Shown: in pieces, positions 46,911 to 58,096 of the stretch
Layout of the letters: each line of letters starts with the position of its first letter
How positions within the stretch are numbered: position 1 is the first letter of the stretch
Assembly (NCBI RefSeq): GCF_014698825.1
Contig: NZ_JACJTT010000002.1
Location: 124,001-188,000 of the forward strand
Length of the DNA: 64,000 bases
Reading direction: 5' to 3'
Source: Richelia sinica FACHB-800
GTDB lineage: Bacteria; Cyanobacteriota; Cyanobacteriia; Cyanobacteriales; Nostocaceae
Program-made: the position numbers and the translations under genes
Notes under the pieces: generated by a model
What the model saw: only the letters and a program-made list of their open reading frames with translations
Database searches by the model: none
What the model was told of the DNA's origin: nothing

Positions 46911-47525
46911 AAGCAATGGGTAGGGAAACCTCTTGTTACAGTATTCCCAAACTGGGGTATATATTACTCATTGATACTGTATAAAATTAAAGTTAAAAAG
47001 TATCTGATGTAAAAATTTTTATCTCCAGGAACAAAAAAGTCCCCAGATTAGACTTTCTACTCCTTCATACCGTAAAAGTGGCCAGTAAATTTCCCCAGAC
47101 CCTGTGCCTTGTGACTCCTTACCGATACAAAGGCTAAAATTGGTAACTTTCAGTAGTCATTAGTTAAAAAACTGACTTATCATTTAGGACGATGGCTCTC
47201 CAACTGCTGACAAAATAATTTTTGTCCCAGTTGGAAAAGCGGATGGGGAATATACGGTAGGCGTTAGATACCCGATCGCTTGATTAATCCTTCAGCCATT
47301 TGTCCATGAGCGCAAGTTCCTGGAAATGTTGATTATCGTTCGGTTTACCGCCCTGAGATATTTGGCGCTAATATGTTCACCATTTGTCAAAATAGGAAAA
47401 CGGTGATATTACTTCCAGGAAAATATCGGCATTCCTTCGAGTTGCCTCTACAAAACGTAACCAGTAACGGTTGCCAGATGTGGTGACACTCTGCCATCAA
47501 CAGCACCTGGAATGAGTAGATAATC
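46911..47525. other. Intergenic region between divergent pilB and grpE
   Basis: 615 bases. It must contain promoters for both the pilus and the chaperone operons. I find no CIRCE palindrome (TTAGCACTC-N9-GAGTGCTAA), no tRNA and no convincing ORF. Confidence 0.55.
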
Positions 47526-48269
47526 ATGGATGAAAATAAACAGGTAAACAATACAAGCCAACAATTGGGTGAACCAATAGAGGTACAGCAAGCAATGAAT
47601 AGCGACTCCCCAGCCGAAATAAACTCTAACGAATTTGGCAGCGAGGTGACTGAGCCAGTGTCAGATCCAACCAATGTAGTGGGAGAAACTACACTCACAC
47701 CAGAAAGCGAAGTCGCTGCGGTCGAAACAAACGAAGTAGATACGGCGGCTATAGCAGAATTAACTCAACAGGTTGAGTCGCTCAGAGCACAACTAGATGA
47801 GCGTAACTCTCTGTATATGCGAATTGCCGCAGATTTCGAGAACTACCGTAAACGCACACAAAAAGAAAAAGAAGAAACTGAACAACAGGTAAAACGCAAC
47901 ACAATCAATGAGTTATTACCTGTAGTAGATAATTTCGAGCGTGCGCGCGCCCATCTCAAGCCCCAAACCGATAGTGAGATGACAATTCACAAAAGCTATC
48001 AAGGGGTTTATAAACAATTAGTAGATAGTTTAAAAAGATTAGGTGTTTCCCCCATGCGTCCTGAAGGTCAGGAATTTGACCCCAACCTCCATGAAGCTGT
48101 TTTACGGGAACCCACAGACGAACATCCAGAGGGAACGGTGCTAGAAGAATTAGTCCGTGGCTATTATTTAGGCGATCGCGTACTGCGTCATGCCATGGTC
48201 AAGGTAGCAGCACCCAAAGAAGACACACCTCCCACCTCAGACCAAGAGTTGAGTCAGGACAACAGTTAA
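47526..48269 (+). CDS. grpE: Nucleotide exchange factor GrpE
   Basis: Releases ADP from DnaK; 247 residues, cytoplasmic. A long acidic, disordered N terminus (1-75) precedes the coiled coil ([34 protein letters not shown] in parts), then the beta-wing with [12 protein letters not shown] and the C-terminal signature [20 protein letters not shown]. The N-terminal extension is longer than in E. coli, as is usual in cyanobacteria. It heads grpE-dnaK-dnaJ. Confidence 0.94.
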   Translation: MDENKQVNNTSQQLGEPIEVQQAMNSDSPAEINSNEFGSEVTEPVSDPTNVVGETTLTPESEVAAVETNEVDTAAIAELTQQVESLRAQLDERNSLYMRIAADFENYRKRTQKEKEETEQQVKRNTINELLPVVDNFERARAHLKPQTDSEMTIHKSYQGVYKQLVDSLKRLGVSPMRPEGQEFDPNLHEAVLREPTDEHPEGTVLEELVRGYYLGDRVLRHAMVKVAAPKEDTPPTSDQELSQDNS

Positions 48270-48583
48270 ACTGTGATCGACTTTTGAACAGCATAGGCTG
48301 AGTCCTACTCTAGTTCCAGGGAAAATCGCACGCATATCTCAAGGATAGGGCTGTTGACGGTTTGCTAAAGTTTAGCAGCCCCCCTTCGGTAGTAGAAGCC
48401 AAAAGCATAACATCATAAATTTACAAATTTAAGGTAACAATTATGCTAAAGACAGTATATTTTCACTGCTATGAAACGCTATGATTGATACAATACTTAT
48501 ATTCCGCTTCTAGACGAACATAAAGAAAAGATATTCTGCGAAACATCACGGTAAAAGCACTCAATATTTAAGACATTGAAGTT
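48270..48583. other. Intergenic region between grpE and dnaK
   Basis: 314 bases, large enough for a separate dnaK promoter. Only a half-like AGCACTC is seen near 48557, not a full CIRCE. No gene is seen. Confidence 0.5.
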
Positions 48584-50575
48584 ATGGGAAAAGTTATCGG
48601 GATCGACTTAGGCACCACTAACAGTTGTGTCGCAGTTTTAGAAGCTGGTCAACCAATAGTGATTGCCAATTCTGAAGGAGGACGTACCACTCCCAGTATT
48701 GTCGGATTTGGCAAAAGCGGTGAGCGCCTAGTTGGTCAACTAGCCAAACGACAAGCGGTTACTAATGCAGAAAACACAGTTTACAGTATTAAACGCTTTA
48801 TTGGTCGTAGATGGGAAGATACTGAAATAGAACGTAGCCGTGTTCCCTATAACTGTGTCAAAGGTCGCGACGATACCGTTGATGTGCAGATTCGCGGTAA
48901 AAACTTTACACCCCAAGAAATATCCGCCATGATCCTGCAAAAACTCAAACAGGATGCGGAAAGTTTTTTAGGCGAAGCAGTTACCCAAGCAGTGATTACC
49001 GTACCAGCCTATTTTACAGATGCCCAAAGACAAGCTACCAAAGACGCTGGCACCATAGCTGGGCTGGAAGTTCTACGGATTATCAATGAACCCACCGCGG
49101 CTGCCTTAGCCTTCGGTTTAGAAAAACAAGACCAAGAACAAATAATTTTAGTGTTTGACCTTGGTGGTGGCACCTTTGATGTTTCCATTCTCCAACTAGG
49201 AGATGGTGTTTTTGAAGTCAAAGCTACCTGTGGGAACAACCACCTGGGTGGAGATGACTTTGACAACTGTATTGTGTGTTGGATGGTCGATAACTTTAAA
49301 GACCAGGAAAATATCGACATATCCCAAGACAAAATGGCCCTACAGCGCCTGCGCGAGGCAGCAGAAAAGGCCAAAATCGAACTCTCCAGCATGATCAGTA
49401 CCTCCATTAACTTGCCCTTTATTACCGCTGATGCCACAGGTCCCAAGCATCTAGAAATGGAACTGAGCCGTGCCAAATTTGAAGAACTCACAAAACATTT
49501 AATTGCTGGCACCATCGAACCGATGATCCAAGCCCTCAAAGATGCAGACTTAAAACCGCAAAATATCGACAGAATTATTTTAGTTGGTGGTTCTACTCGC
49601 ATTCCTGCTGTTCAAAATGCCTTAATTAAGTTCTTCAATGGCAAAACCCCTGACCGTTCCGTTAACCCTGATGAAGCGGTAGCATTAGGTGCAGCCATTC
49701 AAGCTGGGGTATTGGGTGGAGAAGTAGATACCCTACTGTTATTAGATGTTACTCCTCTATCTTTAGGAGTAGAAACCTTAGGGGAAGTATTCACCAAAAT
49801 TATTGAGCGCAACACCACCATTCCCACCAGTGGCTCGAAAATCTTTTCCACTGCTGTTGATGGACAATCTTCCGTGGAAATTCATGTGCTTCAGGGAGAA
49901 CGTGCCATGGCTAGGGATAACAAAAGCCTGGGTAGGTTTTTCCTCACAGGTATTCCCCCAGCACCACGTAACGTGCCGCAAATTGAAGTGATATTTGAAA
50001 TAGACGTAAATGGAATTTTGAAGGTCTCTGCCCAAGATAAAGGCACAGGTAGAGAGCAAAGTATCCGCATTACTAGTACAGGCGGTTTAAGTTCTAATGA
50101 AGTAGAACGGATGCGCCAACAAGCAGAATTATTTGCAGAAGAAGATAAAAAACGTAAAGAACAGGTGGAACTGAAAAACCAAGCAGACAACCTGTTGTTG
50201 AGTTATGCTTCTACATTAAAAAGTAATGGCAATTTAATTAGTGAAACCCTAAAAACCTTAGCCGATGAAAAAGCTGCTCAATTACAAGCAGCAATGGAAA
50301 GTCCCTCTTTGTCCACAGCCTTCTTTAAACAGTTATTAGATGATTTCCAACAAACCTTATTTGCCATTGGTGCAGATGTTTATAAACGAGTTAGTAATCA
50401 ATCAGCAGAGGAAGAATCGATAGAAATAGAGGAATCTGGGGATCTTTCCTTTACGCCCGAACAAATAGAAGAGGATGAAGAGGACGCGGCGATGAATGGC
50501 ACCCTAATTCCCCAATTTAACTTCGATTTTGATGGAGACAGCACTGCACAGGCTGATTATGAAGCTATAGACTGA
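48584..50575 (+). CDS. dnaK: Chaperone protein DnaK
   Basis: Hsp70, 663 residues. The ATPase domain starts [19 protein letters not shown]; further signatures are [45 protein letters not shown] and [13 protein letters not shown]; the peptide-binding domain has [17 protein letters not shown]. The C terminus is acidic and lacks the EEVD-type end of eukaryotic Hsp70. The lysine-rich linker and lid region (about 500-600) is complete. Cyanobacteria hold several dnaK genes; linkage to grpE and dnaJ suggests the main housekeeping copy (DnaK2-type), an inference. Confidence 0.96.
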   Translation: MGKVIGIDLGTTNSCVAVLEAGQPIVIANSEGGRTTPSIVGFGKSGERLVGQLAKRQAVTNAENTVYSIKRFIGRRWEDTEIERSRVPYNCVKGRDDTVDVQIRGKNFTPQEISAMILQKLKQDAESFLGEAVTQAVITVPAYFTDAQRQATKDAGTIAGLEVLRIINEPTAAALAFGLEKQDQEQIILVFDLGGGTFDVSILQLGDGVFEVKATCGNNHLGGDDFDNCIVCWMVDNFKDQENIDISQDKMALQRLREAAEKAKIELSSMISTSINLPFITADATGPKHLEMELSRAKFEELTKHLIAGTIEPMIQALKDADLKPQNIDRIILVGGSTRIPAVQNALIKFFNGKTPDRSVNPDEAVALGAAIQAGVLGGEVDTLLLLDVTPLSLGVETLGEVFTKIIERNTTIPTSGSKIFSTAVDGQSSVEIHVLQGERAMARDNKSLGRFFLTGIPPAPRNVPQIEVIFEIDVNGILKVSAQDKGTGREQSIRITSTGGLSSNEVERMRQQAELFAEEDKKRKEQVELKNQADNLLLSYASTLKSNGNLISETLKTLADEKAAQLQAAMESPSLSTAFFKQLLDDFQQTLFAIGADVYKRVSNQSAEEESIEIEESGDLSFTPEQIEEDEEDAAMNGTLIPQFNFDFDGDSTAQADYEAID

Positions 50576-52020
<1,445 letters not shown>

Positions 52021-52021
<1 letters not shown>

Positions 52022-52272
52022 TGAGTGTATCTTCCTTATCAACTCCCGATGGCCAGCTAGACTTACGTGGCACTCCTTGTCCAATTAATTTTGTGCGGAC
52101 AAAATTACGGTTGGAAAAGATGCCACCGGGTAGTCTATTAGAAGTTTGGTTAGATGCAGGGGAGCCAATTGAACAAGTCCCTGATAGCCTGAAAATGGCA
52201 GGTTATCAGGTAGAAAACATTGCTGACTGCTCTGGTTATTTTTCCCTATTAGTCCGTCGTCCATCTGCATGA
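52021..52272 (+). CDS. TusA/SirA-family sulfurtransferase-like protein
   Basis: 83 residues. The motif LRGTPCPINFVRTKLRLEKMPPGSLLEVWLD in pieces carries the conserved Cys of the CPxP motif, though here the second proline is Asn (CPIN). TusA-like proteins relay sulfur for tRNA thiolation or cofactor synthesis. Coding starts at the dnaJ stop and overlaps rsgA by 4 bp (ATGA), so the three genes are translationally coupled. The altered motif leaves the sulfur-relay role open. Confidence 0.83.
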
Positions 52273-53348
52273 AAGGGGAAATTACTGCTACTAACGGACA
52301 GTTATTGGGGACAGTCTTAGCTGTACAGGCGAATTTCTATCGAGTACAACTAGATACATTAGGGGTTGATAACGAGTTACATTCCCCGATGCTTCTGTGT
52401 ACCCGCAGAACTCGCCTGAAAAAAATTGGTCAGCAAGTGATGGTGGGCGATCGCGTGGTGGTGGAAGAACCAGACTGGTTGGGGGGTAGGGGTGCAGTTG
52501 CTGATGTTTTACCTCGTCGCAGTCAATTAGACCGTCCAGCGATCGCTAATGTGAATCAGATTCTCCTGGTCTTTGCTGTGGCTGACCCACCCCTAGAACC
52601 TTTCCAGTTGAGCAGATTTTTAATTAAGGCCGAGTCCACTGGTTTGGATGTGGTTCTGTGCTTGAATAAAAGTGATTTGATTAGCCCCCAGGCACAACAG
52701 GAAATTAGCGATCGCCTCGGTGTTTGGGGTTATCAACCTCTGTTTATTAGTGTCCAGCAAGGGTTGAATGTTCAACCCATTGGCGATTATTTGCAGCAAA
52801 AAATTACAGTTATTGCTGGTCCTTCCGGTGTGGGAAAATCCAGCTTGATTAACTTGCTGATTCCTGACGCTAACCTGCGGGTAGGAGAGGTGTCTGGGAA
52901 ATTAGCTCGTGGTCGCCATACCACCCGCCATGTAGAATTATTTGAATTACCGAGTGGGGGTTTGCTAGCAGATACTCCTGGCTTCAATCAACCAGATTTA
53001 GACTGCGACCCAGAAGAATTAGTACATTATTTCCCAGAAGCGCGAGCAAGGCTAGCTGAGGGTAGTTGTCGGTTTACTGATTGTTTGCATCGGGATGAGC
53101 CTGATTGCGTCGTCAGAGGCGATTGGGAACGCTATGAACATTATCTAGAGTTTTTGGAACAGGCGATCGCTAGGCAAACACTTCTTAATCAACAAGCAGA
53201 CCCAGAATCTAGCCTCAAATTAAAAACTAAGGGCAAAGGGGAAAATAAATACGAACCTAAACTAGAAACTAAAAAATATCGTCGCGTTTCCCGTCGTTCC
53301 CAAGTTCAGAGTGTACGTAACTGGGACGAGGAAAGTGAAGATGAATAA
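52269..53348 (+). CDS. rsgA: Ribosome small subunit maturation GTPase RsgA
   Basis: 359 residues; circularly permuted GTPase acting in late 30S assembly. An N-terminal OB fold is followed by the permuted motifs in order: G4 LCLNKSDL, G1 GPSGVGKSSLINLL, G2/G3 with HTTRHVELFEL and DTPGFNQ. A C-terminal zinc site has CRFTDCLHRDEPDC. A basic tail (about 310-359) extends beyond the usual end. Last gene of the coupled dnaJ-TusA-rsgA run. Confidence 0.94.
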   Translation: MKGEITATNGQLLGTVLAVQANFYRVQLDTLGVDNELHSPMLLCTRRTRLKKIGQQVMVGDRVVVEEPDWLGGRGAVADVLPRRSQLDRPAIANVNQILLVFAVADPPLEPFQLSRFLIKAESTGLDVVLCLNKSDLISPQAQQEISDRLGVWGYQPLFISVQQGLNVQPIGDYLQQKITVIAGPSGVGKSSLINLLIPDANLRVGEVSGKLARGRHTTRHVELFELPSGGLLADTPGFNQPDLDCDPEELVHYFPEARARLAEGSCRFTDCLHRDEPDCVVRGDWERYEHYLEFLEQAIARQTLLNQQADPESSLKLKTKGKGENKYEPKLETKKYRRVSRRSQVQSVRNWDEESEDE

Positions 53349-53603
53349 ATTTAAAGCTAAATATTAACAATTAAAAAATCAAGTTGGCAGAAAATTTCCT
53401 CCTGTGAGTAGAAGCGAATGAACACTAAAAGGTAGATGAGTAAAGGAAATGCTTGTGTGTAGAAGGTATAGAAGTGAAAGAGGAATTCAGAACAACCACG
53501 GCCAAATTAAATAAACTAACTTCACAAAACCGATATCATCTTAAAATATTGTTAATTTCCCCAACTCCTTGACCTGCAAATCTACCAATAAAAAACTACA
53601 ATT

Positions 53604-55193
53604 ATGTCTATAGGCTACGTCGCGCTTGTACTCCACGCACACCTGCCCTTCGTTCGTCACCCAGAAAGTGATTATGTGCTGGAAGAGGAATGGCTCTATG
53701 AAGCCATTACGGAAACGTATATTCCTTTACTGAAAGTATTTGAGGGTTTAAAGCGAGACGGCATTGATTTTAAAATCACGATGAGTATGACACCACCCCT
53801 CGTGTCTATGCTGCGTGACCCCTTGCTGCAAGAGCGTTATGATGCTCACTTGGCTCAATTAGAAGAACTGATAGAATTAGAAGCAGAGCGAAATATCCAT
53901 AATGGGCATCTTCGTTATTTAGCAGAGCATTACGCAACTGAATTTAATGAAGCACGGGAGTTATGGGAACGTTATAACGGTGATTTAGTAACAGCTTTTA
54001 AACAATTTCAAGATACCAATAACTTAGAAATTATTACTTGCGGTGCCACTCACGGTTATTTACCGTTGATGAAAATGTATCCCCAAGCCGTTTGGGCGCA
54101 AATCCAGGTAGCATGTGAACATTATCAGGAAACATTTGGTCAAGCACCAAGAGGGATTTGGCTACCAGAATGTGCCTATTATGAGGGTTTAGAGCGGATG
54201 CTGGCGGATGCTGGCTTACGCTATTTCCTCACTGATGGTCATGGTATTCTCTATGCCCGTCCCCGTCCTCGTTTTGGTACTTATGCCCCCATTTTTACAG
54301 AAACTGGTGTAGCAGCCTTTGGTCGCGACCACGAATCTTCTCAACAGGTATGGTCTTCTGAGGTTGGTTATCCTGGTGCGGCAGAATATCGGGAATTTTA
54401 CAAGGACTTGGGTTGGGAAGCTGAGTATGAGTACATTAAGCCCTACATTATGCCCAATGGACAGCGTAAAAATACGGGAATCAAGTATCATAAAATCACA
54501 GGTCGTGGTTTAGGGCTGTCTGATAAAGCCCTCTATGACCCTTATTGGGCAAGGGAGAAGGCGGCAGAACATGCTGCCAACTTCATGTATAATCGAGAAC
54601 GACAATCTGAGCATTTACATGGGATTATGGGAAGACCACCTGTAATTGTTTCTCCCTATGATGCGGAATTATTTGGTCATTGGTGGTATGAGGGCCCTTG
54701 GTTTATCGATTACCTGTTCCGTAAGTCTTGGTATGACCAAAAAACATATCAAATGACCCATTTAGCAGATTATTTACGGGAGAACCCAACTCAGCAGGTT
54801 TGTCGTCCTTCCCAGTCGAGTTGGGGTTACAAAGGCTTCCATGAATATTGGTTAAATGATACCAATGCTTGGATTTATCCTCATTTGCACAAAGCTGCGG
54901 AACGGATGATTGAAATTTCTCAGTTAGAACCGGAGGATGAGTTGCAGTGGAAGGCTTTAAATCAAGCAGCAAGGGAGTTGCTTTTAGCACAATCTTCTGA
55001 CTGGGCTTTTATTATGCGGACAGGAACAATGGTTCCCTATGCGGTGAGAAGAACGCGATCGCACTTAATGCGGTTTAATAAAATCTATGAAGATGTGAAA
55101 GTGGGTAAAGTGGATAGCGGGTGGTTGGAAAAAGTCGAGTTAATGGATAATATTTTCCCCAATATTAACTATCGGGTTTATCGTCCTTTATAG
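53604..55193 (+). CDS. GH57 1,4-alpha-glucan branching enzyme-type protein
   Basis: 529 residues. GH57 family: it opens VALVLHAHLPFVRHPE, with the Glu nucleophile region GIWLPECAYYEGLE and the Asp region SPYDAELFGHWWYEGP, then the DUF1957 C-terminal helical domain (SDWAFIMRTGTMVPYAVRRTRSH). Members of this group branch glycogen-like glucans. The role in glycogen is inferred from the family; the main branching enzyme in cyanobacteria is usually GH13. It stands alone, with a palindrome downstream. Confidence 0.9.
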   Translation: MSIGYVALVLHAHLPFVRHPESDYVLEEEWLYEAITETYIPLLKVFEGLKRDGIDFKITMSMTPPLVSMLRDPLLQERYDAHLAQLEELIELEAERNIHNGHLRYLAEHYATEFNEARELWERYNGDLVTAFKQFQDTNNLEIITCGATHGYLPLMKMYPQAVWAQIQVACEHYQETFGQAPRGIWLPECAYYEGLERMLADAGLRYFLTDGHGILYARPRPRFGTYAPIFTETGVAAFGRDHESSQQVWSSEVGYPGAAEYREFYKDLGWEAEYEYIKPYIMPNGQRKNTGIKYHKITGRGLGLSDKALYDPYWAREKAAEHAANFMYNRERQSEHLHGIMGRPPVIVSPYDAELFGHWWYEGPWFIDYLFRKSWYDQKTYQMTHLADYLRENPTQQVCRPSQSSWGYKGFHEYWLNDTNAWIYPHLHKAAERMIEISQLEPEDELQWKALNQAARELLLAQSSDWAFIMRTGTMVPYAVRRTRSHLMRFNKIYEDVKVGKVDSGWLEKVELMDNIFPNINYRVYRPL

Positions 55194-55256
55194 TCTGGTG
55201 ATGGGTGGGGATAGATTCAAATATCTCCAGAAATTAAATATGCGTTTCCCATAACC

Positions 55257-55290
55257 CTGGTAGAGACGTTACATGTAACGTCTCTACCAG
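55257..55290. terminator. Perfect 34-bp palindrome between convergent genes
   Basis: CTGGTAGAGACGTTACA and its exact complement, no spacer. It lies between two convergent genes, so a bidirectional terminator or REP-like hairpin is likely. An imperfect relative is at 34762-34789. Confidence 0.65.
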
Positions 55291-55294
55291 ATGT

Positions 55295-55852
55295 CTAATA
55301 TTTTTCACTTCCAGCTTGGATAACTGCATCTACTGGTGAAGAAACTGTGATAGATTCGGAGCGATCGTATTTTTTTTCCTTGTCATCGACTTTCCAAGTG
55401 CTATTTTTTTCAGCTTTAACCACAAATTTAAAACTGGGATATGATGTAGCTTTATGGACACGATATCTATAGGGTATTTGAATTAAATAAGTTTCTGTCA
55501 CACCATTTTCACATTGCCGATAATCAGGCTTGTTAGGAATTTGTTGACAATAAGCACCAAATTGGTCTTCTCCATCAATTAATATTATTTGCAAATCAGC
55601 CACAGTTAAAGTTTTGGGAATCACTCCTCGTTGATTTCTCCCATCTGTCATTTCTTGATTTAACTGTAATAATTTTTGGTGAAACTTTGATTTAGGGTCG
55701 TTAGCTTGCTGCAAAAAAGCCTTGATTACGTTTTGTTTTAAGGAATTTACCCCTGCTACTATAGTTGATTGATTTCCTTGTACAGGTAAGCAATTAGTCA
55801 ACCACAACAGTGAAGATGTACCTACGAGGAGAGAAAAAAGCTGATTCTGCAT
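55295..55852 (-). CDS. Putative exported protein, unknown function
   Basis: 185 residues. The start MQNQLFSLLVGTSSLLWLTNC is a signal-peptide-like hydrophobic stretch with a Cys at 21; the preceding LTN does not fit a strict lipobox, so lipoprotein status is uncertain. The mature part contains an insert-rich beta domain with CQQIPNKPDYRQC (possible disulfide) and an acidic, Lys-rich tail. The family is not recognised. It ends close to the palindrome and is 9 bp from the acetyltransferase gene on the same strand. Confidence 0.65.
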   Translation of the reverse strand: MQNQLFSLLVGTSSLLWLTNCLPVQGNQSTIVAGVNSLKQNVIKAFLQQANDPKSKFHQKLLQLNQEMTDGRNQRGVIPKTLTVADLQIILIDGEDQFGAYCQQIPNKPDYRQCENGVTETYLIQIPYRYRVHKATSYPSFKFVVKAEKNSTWKVDDKEKKYDRSESITVSSPVDAVIQAGSEKY

Positions 55853-55861
55853 AGATTACAA

Positions 55862-56341
55862 CTAAAGGGATTTCATGTAAATGCGATCGCACCTTTTTGT
55901 TTCTACACCTGTAGCGGGTATATAACCATTGTTTTCATACAATTTAACCGCTGCTGTTAACACACTGGCAGTTTCAATCCAAATTTGCTCAAAACCACGT
56001 TTAGCTATAGCTAATTCTAGTTGTTGTAATAAATACTTGCCTAGACCACAACCCCGCGCAATTGGTAAAAGATACATTTTACGAATTTCTACAGCGTTTT
56101 GACCGCGATGAATAGGATAATATGCACTAGTACCAACTACTTGGTTTTTGTGTTCAATCACCCAAAATTCACCCCCTGTATTTAAGTAATATTTTTCTAC
56201 TTCTAATACATCTTGATCAGCCCCCTCAGGTTCCCAACTTAAACCATATTCTGAAAGTACAGAACTAATTACGGCTGCGGCTTGGTGGCGATTTTCTGCC
56301 TGCCAATTCCGAATTAAAAAATCTTGATAATATTGGTTCAT
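55862..56341 (-). CDS. GNAT-family N-acetyltransferase
   Basis: 159 residues, standard GNAT length. The fold is visible: strand VGTSAYYPI, motif A with IRKMYLLPIARGCGLGKYLLQQLELAIAKRGFEQIWIETA in pieces (the acetyl-CoA loop is R-G-x-G-L-G-K), then LYENNGYIPATG. The substrate amine is unknown. It starts just upstream of the exported protein gene, with which it may be co-transcribed. Confidence 0.88.
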   Translation of the reverse strand: MNQYYQDFLIRNWQAENRHQAAAVISSVLSEYGLSWEPEGADQDVLEVEKYYLNTGGEFWVIEHKNQVVGTSAYYPIHRGQNAVEIRKMYLLPIARGCGLGKYLLQQLELAIAKRGFEQIWIETASVLTAAVKLYENNGYIPATGVETKRCDRIYMKSL

Positions 56342-56481
56342 CTTTTGTATAACAAATATCTTTACTAATTCTTTAAAAATGTATTCTGATTGATAAAGAT
56401 TAAGTAAAGCTGGACATAGATTTATTGGTATTTATGCTTGTATATGCTTTTATTGTATCAATAATAAAATAACATAAACTT

Positions 56482-57354
56482 ATGTTAGTTTTACCTAGAC
56501 TTCAATCTATAAATGAATATAATCAGGATTTATTTACAGCTAATCACTCATCTTGGCAAGCGGGAATTTGTTTAATTAGCTATGGTGTACGTATTGGTAT
56601 CCGTGTAAATGTACCAAAAATATTAGAACGTCTGATAGAATACCTTCCACCAGGATGGGAATCATCACCATCGTCTGAAGTCGATAAGCTTTATTCACTA
56701 ATTGTTTACCAAGAAACTAATAATTCTGATTCTCTACTTTACTACAAACTTTATTTTGACCAGGAAGAGTTAATTAACACTACAGACATTGAAGATGTCT
56801 TTGAAACCTTAGACTCTGAATTGCGTTTGCAAGTAGGTATTGCAGTTAAAGATTGGCTTTTTGTTCATGCAGGTGTAGTAGGTTGGCGTGGTAAAGCCAT
56901 AGTTATTCCTGGACGCAGTTTCAGTGGCAAAACCACTTTGGTAGCTGCGTTGGTAAAAGCAGGTGCAAGTTACTACTCTGATGAATATGCGGTATTGGAT
57001 GCTAATGGACTTGTTCATCCCTATCCGAGACGTTTATCTATAAGGCAAGGAGAAGGTGAGCGAGTAAAACGGTGTTCAGTAGAAGAACTGAAAGGTACAG
57101 CAGGAACAGAACCTTTACCAGTAGGTTTAATTGTTCATGTTCAGTATCAATCAGGGGTGCAGTGGTGTCCAAAACCGATGTCTTCAGGACATGGGGTACT
57201 GGCACTGTTGGATAACACAATTGTTGCAAGTCTTCGTCCTGATTTTGCCCTGCCTATTTTGGCAAGTGCTGTTTCTGGTGCTTTATGTCTGGAAGGGACA
57301 CGGGGGGAAGCAGAAGATGTAGCTATGGCATTATTGCAACAATTAGAAGATTAA
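56482..57354 (+). CDS. HPr-kinase-like protein of the PqqD/Cys-rich cassette
   Basis: 290 residues. The C-terminal half is an HprK/P-type kinase fold: Walker A GRSFSGKTTLVAAL (about 144-157), then GASYYSDEYAVLD, in the position of the HprK Asp motif. The N-terminal 115 residues are unassigned. Such HprK-related kinases occur next to PqqD-like proteins in peptide-modification clusters such as some lasso-peptide loci, where they phosphorylate a peptide Ser. Here the next genes encode two PqqD-fused proteins 47 bp downstream, so a peptide or protein target is plausible but unproven. Confidence 0.78.
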   Translation: MLVLPRLQSINEYNQDLFTANHSSWQAGICLISYGVRIGIRVNVPKILERLIEYLPPGWESSPSSEVDKLYSLIVYQETNNSDSLLYYKLYFDQEELINTTDIEDVFETLDSELRLQVGIAVKDWLFVHAGVVGWRGKAIVIPGRSFSGKTTLVAALVKAGASYYSDEYAVLDANGLVHPYPRRLSIRQGEGERVKRCSVEELKGTAGTEPLPVGLIVHVQYQSGVQWCPKPMSSGHGVLALLDNTIVASLRPDFALPILASAVSGALCLEGTRGEAEDVAMALLQQLED

Positions 57355-57401
57355 TTTTTTGTCAGCTTTAAAAATTCATTTATTAACTTAGGAGAAAAAC
57401 C

Positions 57402-58058
57402 ATGATACCTGTTGCTAGAACAGAAAACCTATTGCTTCAAGATATAGGTAATGAGTTAATTATTTATGATCAAAAAAATAATTCTTCCCATTGTTTAACA
57501 CCAATAGCAGCGAGAGTATGGGAATTATCTAATGGTCAAAATACGGTGAATGAGATTGCCAATAAACTGGAAAAAGAGTTTGATTTGCCTACGAATAGTG
57601 ATGTAGATGTGCGGGGGTTAGTGTGGTTAACCTTGGAAGAATTAGAACGCTATTCCCTGATTAAAGAATATTTGAAGCAACCAACGACAGTCGAAATTGC
57701 AGGTATGTCGCGCCGGAAGGTGATTAAGACGGCTACTTTGGTGGGTGGGTTTGCGATCGGTTCTATGTTTCCTTTAGTGAAGTCTATTGTTGCTCCTGAA
57801 CCTGCGATGGCGGGTTCTTGTCAAGGCAAGAGAAATATACTCTTCTGCGCTGGATCTAGCAATAATCAAAAAGACAAAGATAAAGCTGTCAGTGAAGCAA
57901 TCAAAAATTGCAAAGATACGAAATCTCCCACTGCCAAGTGTCCAGAGACTTGCCCTCCTGGATGTGGTACTTTTGAAGCCTTTAACCCCACCAGTACAAC
58001 ACAAAACCAGGATGGAACTTGGAATGCCAAAGTAGAAGGATTTTGTGGTTGCCAATAG
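57402..58058 (+). CDS. PqqD-domain, twin-arginine-type, Cys-rich secreted protein A
   Basis: 218 residues in three parts. Residues 1-92 are a PqqD-like recognition domain (NELIIYDQKNNSSHCLTPIAARVWEL, a winged-helix RRE-type fold). Residues 101-137 look like a Tat-type export signal placed inside the protein: SRRKVIKTATLVGG, a hydrophobic stretch, then AMA before the mature part. Residues 138-218 are a short tail with eight cysteines, possibly four disulfides. The gene starts after AGGAGAAAAACC. A paralogue follows 38 bp downstream. The role is unknown; an exported modified protein is inferred. Confidence 0.8.
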   Translation: MIPVARTENLLLQDIGNELIIYDQKNNSSHCLTPIAARVWELSNGQNTVNEIANKLEKEFDLPTNSDVDVRGLVWLTLEELERYSLIKEYLKQPTTVEIAGMSRRKVIKTATLVGGFAIGSMFPLVKSIVAPEPAMAGSCQGKRNILFCAGSSNNQKDKDKAVSEAIKNCKDTKSPTAKCPETCPPGCGTFEAFNPTSTTQNQDGTWNAKVEGFCGCQ

Positions 58059-58096
58059 GCATATTTTGGAAAACTTAATCACTAGGGAGAAAAACC

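Noticed and set aside
48554-48590. Possible CIRCE/HrcA operator before dnaK (AGCACTC)
   Set aside because: Only one half-like motif; no GAGTGCTAA partner at 9 bp.
49009-49602. 197-residue ORF antisense to dnaK
   Set aside because: Lies entirely inside dnaK in a shadow frame, with no recognisable protein features.
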